A stretch of DNA of 19,667 bases from Acidimicrobiaceae bacterium (GTDB taxonomy: Bacteria > Actinomycetota > Acidimicrobiia > Acidimicrobiales > UBA8592). A program made the translations under genes and the position numbers. Shown in pieces: positions 15,687 through 19,667 of this stretch (within the stretch, counting starts at the first letter, position 1; each line of letters starts with the position of its first letter). Below the pieces are notes generated by a model. The model worked only from the letters and a program-made list of their open reading frames with translations, made no database searches and was not told the DNA's origin. The stretch lies in assembly GCA_002715405.1 (NCBI GenBank), contig PAZD01000006.1, positions 1 to 19,667 of the forward strand. The letters are read 5' to 3'.

Positions 15687-15803
15687 GGGGAAATTTTGGG
15701 AATTCTGATGTCAACAGAGAAAAAATAGTAATTTGGATATCGCTCCTTAGTCTTTGTTCTTTGCTTTAGTACTTAGGGGACTCAACTCTGTTAGATTATA
15801 AAA

Positions 15804-16946
15804 TCAGTCGAACCCGATACTTTCATCGATATATTCATTCGTAAAAATATCAGAGGCCTTTACTCTGCTCACATCGATTCCAGCATCCCCCATTATGTCA
15901 ATAACCCCTTGGACGCGTGCCTGATCGATATCACCAACGATGTCGTTATTGCCATTACCTATAAGGCCTAGTTCTCGTTGCGTTTCTACAGAATAGGCGG
16001 CGATACCCTCTCCATAAACCCAGAAACTATTAAATGTCTCCACAGCATCAACAATAAGAGCATTTGCTGTGCTGGGGTCAGTACCAAAACTAACTACAGC
16101 ACGCTGGATCACCGGAACGAGAGACTTTAGACACGGGTCGAGAACTTCTTTTTCGTCTGAGCGAATTGCAATGGTCTGAGAGTAGACCTGAAATCCTGCA
16201 TCATGTAGCAGTTGGTATTCGACATCTTTCCCCCACTCTTCATAAGCATTTTTATAGTTATAGGGTTCTGCAGATGCGAATCCTTGTTGAGCTATTTTCC
16301 CGTCATTTGCTATGAAATTTCCAGGTGATCCGTCGTACGAGGGATCGATCTGGTCGGCGGTCCAAATTCCTTGAGCGATAAAAACATCAGAAAAGACCTC
16401 TACTGAAAAGACATTAATAGTGATTTTTTGTTGGCCTAAGTCGGCGAGAGTCTTAACTTCAGGGTATGTCTCAGGGTCCCACATAATCATTTGTGGATTT
16501 TTCTCAAGAGGTGCCACGACTGACAATAAGGGGGCACTATCAAACCGAGTGATTTGACCTTCGGTGTTTGCATAACCCAACGTGATACTGGTATCCGTAT
16601 ACATATGGCTTGCAACTGGTGTGAAACCGATAGCGGGCCCTCCAGTTCTTACTTCAAGACCGATACCTGTATCGATATTGTCATCATGTAAAGTCCCAGA
16701 AACAGATCTGTTATCTTTGTCAATGGTGTAAGGACCTGTACCGAAAAGCTCGTATGTGGCTCCGTACTCAGCTTCAGGAAACCAGTCTGTTTGAATAATT
16801 ATAGGATCTGGACAGGCGTCTAATCCTTGAGTGGAGCTAGTAGGGTTGTCATCTGTTTTGACGTTGTTGCTGCACGCAGTCGAACTGAGTATAAGTACTG
16901 CTGTAGCTATGCTGATGAGCAACTTAGAAATTAGACGGTAGTTCAT
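15804..16946 (-). CDS. ABC transporter substrate-binding lipoprotein (NMT1/THI5-like)
   Basis: A 380-residue periplasmic-binding-type protein with an N-terminal lipoprotein signal: Cys25 after LSSTA. The -3 residue is Ser rather than Leu, so the lipobox is weak but plausible. QTDWFPEAEYGATYELFG (51-68) is the opening strand-helix of the NMT1/SsuA-like class, and NPQMIMWDPETYPEV (159-173) and QQGFASAEPYNYKNAYEEW (about 220-238) match a conserved actinobacterial subfamily. It should capture a small organic solute (aromatic/heterocyclic, sulfonate or vitamin-precursor type) for the permease and ATPase encoded just upstream. The order is ATPase, permease, binding protein, with 104 nt before this gene and no Shine-Dalgarno; a promoter-like sequence in the gap could give extra expression. 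Ligand unknown. Confidence 0.88.
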   Translation of the reverse strand: MNYRLISKLLISIATAVLILSSTACSNNVKTDDNPTSSTQGLDACPDPIIIQTDWFPEAEYGATYELFGTGPYTIDKDNRSVSGTLHDDNIDTGIGLEVRTGGPAIGFTPVASHMYTDTSITLGYANTEGQITRFDSAPLLSVVAPLEKNPQMIMWDPETYPEVKTLADLGQQKITINVFSVEVFSDVFIAQGIWTADQIDPSYDGSPGNFIANDGKIAQQGFASAEPYNYKNAYEEWGKDVEYQLLHDAGFQVYSQTIAIRSDEKEVLDPCLKSLVPVIQRAVVSFGTDPSTANALIVDAVETFNSFWVYGEGIAAYSVETQRELGLIGNGNNDIVGDIDQARVQGVIDIMGDAGIDVSRVKASDIFTNEYIDESIGFD

Positions 16947-16972
16947 TTTTGCATGTGGGTGGGGTTACAAAT

Positions 16973-17002
16973 ATTATCTCGCTTTCTTCCTATTCCTACC
17001 AA
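16973..17002 (-). promoter_or_regulatory. Putative internal promoter before the binding-protein gene
   Basis: On the minus strand, TTGGTA (plus 16997-17002) and GATAAT (plus 16973-16978) are separated by 18 nt, a fair sigma-70-like match (4/6 and 5/6) in the 104-nt gap between the permease and binding-protein genes, about 26 nt before the ATG. It could raise binding-protein levels above those of the membrane components. Confidence 0.35.
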
Positions 17003-17050
17003 ACTCACAACGATCTATGTATTCTTTTGGTTAATAGAATACCGCCGCAG

Positions 17051-17926
17051 TTACGAAATCAATTCAGCTCGATCAGACCACCTACCAATTGCTCTGTTTT
17101 GAATCCAGGTGAAAAAGAGGAATACGGCAACTCCAAGAGCTGAAGAAAGAATTACTGCTGCGATCAGTTCTTCCCCTTGGAGTTCGCTAGAGAATCGCTT
17201 AATTAGTTGCCCGAGGCCAACTTCTCCTTTCCCAAAAAAGAAATCACCTACTATTGCTCCGATAACTGAAAGTCCAGCAGATATCCGTAATCCCGCAAAG
17301 ATAGCTGGGAGCGCGGCAGGAATCATAAGTTTTCGTAGTCTTGTGAAGCTACTTGCGTTATGTAAGGTGAAGAGATCATGCATGTCTTTTTCTGCTGATT
17401 GAAGGCCAAATAGAGTGTTGACGATTATTGGGAAAAGAGAAATAATTATGCAAACAACTACTCTGGATGTTTGGCCGGACCCCCACCAGAACATGATTAA
17501 TGGGACGATAGCTAGGATTGGGATAGCCTGTAAAGTGACGAGGTACGGAAAGAGAGCTTTTTCTACTGCTACTGCTTGACTCATAAGGACTGCGAGCGAA
17601 AAGCCGATCAGGATGGCAAAGAAGAGCCCAATACCTGCCACTTTGGTAGATGACCACAATGACAGAAGCATCTCTGCCAATCCATCTCTTCCGCCCCATT
17701 CGAAGAAACCGTTTACTAGGACTTTGTGTGGTGGTTGGAGTAAGAATCGTTTCTTCTCATCAAGAATCGCATAGGAGATTAAATACCAACCGCCGAGAAT
17801 GAATAACCCAAAGGCTAAAGGAGGAACAGTATTTTGTAATACTGAACGGAAATACGGAATGCTGATTTCGATCCTCCAGTTTTTGCCTTGATCCCTCAGG
17901 AGCTTCTGGTTCTTAGGTTTACTCAT
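17051..17926 (-). CDS. ABC transporter permease (BPD_transp_1, SsuC/ThiX-like)
   Basis: A 291-residue inner-membrane permease with about six membrane segments starting near residue 34. The cytoplasmic EAA coupling loop covers about 190-216 (LRKLMIPAALPAIFAGLR), and the C-terminal GDFFFGKGEVGLGQLI (227-242) is typical of nitrate/sulfonate/taurine and ThiX/RibX-type permeases. The frame stays open to 18028, but the real start is the ATG at 17926: GAGG lies 8 nt before it and the ATG overlaps the ATPase stop by 8 nt (ATGAGTAA), a typical coupled junction. The longer version would add 34 residues that only shadow the ATPase gene. It forms the channel for the importer with the ATPase and the lipoprotein. 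Confidence 0.9.
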   Translation of the reverse strand: MSKPKNQKLLRDQGKNWRIEISIPYFRSVLQNTVPPLAFGLFILGGWYLISYAILDEKKRFLLQPPHKVLVNGFFEWGGRDGLAEMLLSLWSSTKVAGIGLFFAILIGFSLAVLMSQAVAVEKALFPYLVTLQAIPILAIVPLIMFWWGSGQTSRVVVCIIISLFPIIVNTLFGLQSAEKDMHDLFTLHNASSFTRLRKLMIPAALPAIFAGLRISAGLSVIGAIVGDFFFGKGEVGLGQLIKRFSSELQGEELIAAVILSSALGVAVFLFFTWIQNRAIGRWSDRAELIS

Positions 17927-18671
17927 GGCGATTTCCTCGAAGTGCACTTGAAATGTGTCCACAAACTTCGGCAAAATCTGGATCGAAGCGTAAAGTCGGT
18001 GAGCGTGGAAAACCAAAAGGTATCTCAAACCCAGCTACTATTTTCCCTGGGCGTTCAGACATCACGTAAACCTTTGTGGACATGAATACCGCTTCAGTGA
18101 TTGAATGGGTGATGAATAGGCCAGCGAAACCCTCTTTTTGAAATAGTAGCTGAGTTTCTTCATTCAGTTTTTCACGAGTAATTTCATCTAAGGATCCGAA
18201 GGGCTCATCGAATAGAAAAACTTTTGGTTGTAAAGTTAAGGTCCTAGCGAGGGAGGTTCGCATTTTCATGCCCCCCGACAGGGTTTTGGGGTAGTGTCTT
18301 TCAAACCCTGACAAGCCAACTAGTTCAATCGCAGCTTGTGCTTTTTCCCGTCTTTCATCTTTGGGTATTTGATGTAGCTCACAAAGGAGTTCGACATTAC
18401 CTAATACCGTACGCCAAGGTAAAAGGGTAGGATCTTGAAATATGTATCCCAGACTTTTATTACTTACGTCTACCGCCCCAGAAGTAGGTTTAAGCAGATC
18501 AGAGGCTATTTTTAAGAGGGTGGATTTACCGCACCCTGATGGTCCCACTACAGTAATAAACTCATTTTGTGCAACAGAAAATGAAACGTTTGTTAGGGCT
18601 TCTGTGCCGTCTGGATACACCATCCCAATTTCGTCAAATGACAGACTCAAGGTAGAAGTATCTGGCATCAT
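17919..18671 (-). CDS. ABC transporter ATP-binding protein (SsuB/TauB/ThiZ-like)
   Basis: A 250-residue ATPase with Walker A GPSGCGKST at 43-51, Q-loop FQDPTLLPW, the signature motif LSGGMKMR (Met where the family usually has Gln, as often seen in the NMT1/THI5-linked branch), Walker B VFLFDEPFGSLD, and H-loop FITHSITEA. It powers import through the permease encoded next, with which it overlaps by 8 nt. Two consecutive ATGs start the gene; a G-rich AAGGGGG lies about 6 nt upstream and acts as Shine-Dalgarno. It is first in the minus-strand importer operon and divergent from an SDR gene. No riboswitch-like leader (FMN or TPP) is evident, so a vitamin substrate is not supported. Confidence 0.93.
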   Translation of the reverse strand: MMPDTSTLSLSFDEIGMVYPDGTEALTNVSFSVAQNEFITVVGPSGCGKSTLLKIASDLLKPTSGAVDVSNKSLGYIFQDPTLLPWRTVLGNVELLCELHQIPKDERREKAQAAIELVGLSGFERHYPKTLSGGMKMRTSLARTLTLQPKVFLFDEPFGSLDEITREKLNEETQLLFQKEGFAGLFITHSITEAVFMSTKVYVMSERPGKIVAGFEIPFGFPRSPTLRFDPDFAEVCGHISSALRGNRHE

Positions 18672-18688
18672 TAAGTGCCCCCTTGGTA

Positions 18689-18719
18689 TTTATGGCTTGT
18701 GATACTTTACATGTGTCAA
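18689..18719 (-). promoter_or_regulatory. Putative promoter of the ABC importer operon
   Basis: On the minus strand a perfect -35 TTGACA (plus 18714-18719) is followed after 19 nt by CATAAA (plus 18689-18694, 4/6 to the -10 consensus), 17 nt before the ATPase ATG. The predicted short leader would still contain the G-rich Shine-Dalgarno. The 19-nt spacer is on the long side. Confidence 0.35.
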
Positions 18720-18787
18720 CCATTACTAGCATCATTAATTTAACAAATGAAGAGAACTGTGGACAATCTAGGAAAAGGTAAAATCTG

Positions 18788-19534
18788 ATGGATCGATTTA
18801 AAGAGAAGATTGTTTTTCTCACAGGAGCAGCAACAGGAATTGGCGAAGCAACAGCAAAAAGAATGGCTAGCGAGGGAGCATCTCTTTATCTCGTTGATGT
18901 AGCTAAAAACGAGTTAGGGGAAACAGCTGAGGCATGCCGTCAATTCGGGGGCGAAATCGTTGACCGGATTTGTGATGTGGCTAAAGAAGAAGATGTTTCC
19001 AGTTCAATAGCAGAAACGATAAGCCTTTTTGGGAAGATCGATATTGTTGCGAATATTGCGGGTATCCAATTGTGGCATCATACTTCCGATCATCCAGTCA
19101 GCGATTTTGAAAGGACTCTAGCAGTAAACCTGACAGGGACCTTTCTCGTTTGCCGCGAAGCAATCCCACATCTTCTCAAAACTCAGGGTTCAATAGTGAA
19201 TGTTTCATCCACGACAGCGCTAGCAGGTATTCCCTATTCTGCCGCTTATGCGGCGAGTAAAGCCGGAGTGCTTGCGTTGACTAAATCATTGGCAGTTGAA
19301 TATGCGAAAAAGGGTCTGCAAGTGAATTGTATAAATCCTGGAGGGATCAAGACAGCCATGACTAAGATGCCACCAATAGAAGATATTGATATGGATCTAC
19401 TTCTCCGTCAAAATCCACTATCACCCTTTGTAGAGCCGGGAGCAGTTGCCGGTCTTATCGCTTATCTTGCTTCGGATGAAGGGCGCCATATAAATGGAGA
19501 GCATGTCCGAATTGATGGGGCGGCTTTAGCGTAA
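18788..19534 (+). CDS. Short-chain dehydrogenase/reductase, NAD(H) type
   Basis: A 248-residue classical SDR: TGAATGIG at 12-19, Asp37 after beta-2 (NAD preference), NIAG at 89-92, catalytic Ser141, and YAASK with Tyr154 and Lys158, then INPGGIKTAM and a C-terminal HVRIDGAALA. The length is that of a typical FabG/7-alpha-HSD-like enzyme. It probably oxidises a secondary alcohol; the substrate is unknown. AAAGG at 18774-18778 lies 9 nt before the ATG. It is transcribed divergently from the ABC importer and is followed after 31 nt by the YqeC-like gene on the same strand, so it may head or belong to that operon. Confidence 0.92.
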   Translation: MDRFKEKIVFLTGAATGIGEATAKRMASEGASLYLVDVAKNELGETAEACRQFGGEIVDRICDVAKEEDVSSSIAETISLFGKIDIVANIAGIQLWHHTSDHPVSDFERTLAVNLTGTFLVCREAIPHLLKTQGSIVNVSSTTALAGIPYSAAYAASKAGVLALTKSLAVEYAKKGLQVNCINPGGIKTAMTKMPPIEDIDMDLLLRQNPLSPFVEPGAVAGLIAYLASDEGRHINGEHVRIDGAALA

Positions 19535-19565
19535 TGGGCATTTCAGCTTTTTTAAATGAACTTTC

Positions 19566-19667
19566 ATGTTAGAGCTCATTCAACTTTCCGAGCTTGCCAG
19601 CTACTTCGACTTAAAATCTTTAGGTAAAAAAAACCATATCGGTATAGTTGGTGGGGGAGGGAAAACC
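19566..19667 (+). CDS. yqeC: YqeC-like selenium-/molybdenum-hydroxylase accessory protein (3' end outside window)
   Basis: An ATG at 19566 opens a frame that runs to the window edge (34 codons). It encodes a hydrophobic-amphipathic N-terminus (MLELIQLSELASYFDL) followed by IGIVGGGGKT, a P-loop-like glycine-rich motif. This arrangement, a short helix and then VGxGGKT within 35 residues, is how YqeC proteins begin; they accompany selenium-dependent or ordinary molybdenum hydroxylases (XDH family) and their cofactor-maturation genes. No clear Shine-Dalgarno is present, and it follows the SDR stop by 31 nt. Other small P-loop NTPases remain possible because only the first tenth or so of the gene is visible. 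Confidence 0.6.
   Translation, partial: MLELIQLSELASYFDLKSLGKKNHIGIVGGGGKT

Noticed and set aside
17927..18028. 34-residue N-terminal extension of the permease
   Set aside because: It overlaps the ATPase coding region in another frame; the ATG at 17926 has a good Shine-Dalgarno and the usual overlap junction.
18672..18787. Riboswitch upstream of the ABC importer
   Set aside because: No FMN, TPP or similar conserved core is visible in the 116-nt divergent region, and a promoter close to the gene leaves little leader.
1..19667. tRNA, rRNA, CRISPR, insertion sequence, toxin-antitoxin or defence-system genes
   Set aside because: I looked for cloverleaf-like segments, direct repeats with spacers, terminal inverted repeats, transposase motifs and nuclease/antitoxin signatures and found none I could support.

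Overview
The window looks like part of an actinobacterial genome with a GC content that appears below 50% by eye. It is probably from a marine or aquatic Acidimicrobiia-type lineage. The reasons are an IpdC-like flavoprotein followed by a FadE31-type acyl-CoA dehydrogenase pair, a CYP142-like P450, several short-chain dehydrogenases, a DUF3048 lipoprotein, and several starts that lack a Shine-Dalgarno sequence but have a TAnnnT-like hexamer 6 nt upstream (leaderless pattern). A SAR202-like Chloroflexota origin is not excluded, since Pro/Thr-rich lipoprotein linkers are common there. No rRNA, tRNA, CRISPR array, insertion sequence or phage gene was seen, and no gene-free stretch exceeds about 130 bases.

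Layout. (1) Plus strand, 1-3271: the 3' part of an ipdC-like gene and two adjacent acyl-CoA dehydrogenase genes, closely resembling the mycobacterial machinery for steroid C/D-ring catabolism. (2) Plus, 3363-5836: hotdog thioesterase, low-molecular-weight phosphatase, hemolysin III family protein (overlapping), then a TrmH-type RNA methyltransferase. (3) Minus, 8772 to 5856: 3-alpha-hydroxysteroid-dehydrogenase-like SDR, acyl-CoA synthetase, SnoaL/NTF2-like protein, read as one operon. (4) Plus, 8870-10438: DUF3159/VC0807-like membrane protein and an NADP-type SDR started by TTG behind a strong Shine-Dalgarno. (5) Minus, 11657 to 10455: cytochrome P450. (6) Plus, 11787-14500: two coupled fold-type II PLP enzymes. 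(7) Minus, 18671 to 14520: ABC importer (ATPase, permease, lipoprotein binding protein of the NMT1/THI5 class) and a DUF3048 lipoprotein. (8) Plus, 18788-end: an NAD-type SDR and the first 34 codons of a YqeC-like protein, probably the start of a molybdenum-hydroxylase maturation locus.

How it fits together: ligase, paired acyl-CoA dehydrogenases, IpdC-like reductase, P450, 3-alpha-HSD-like SDR, NTF2-fold protein and thioesterase form a coherent tool set for oxidising a steroid or other polycyclic isoprenoid carboxylic acid as CoA esters. That reading rests on remembered family similarity plus gene order; no substrate is proven. The PLP pair, the ABC importer and the YqeC locus have no visible link to that theme, and their substrates are unknown.
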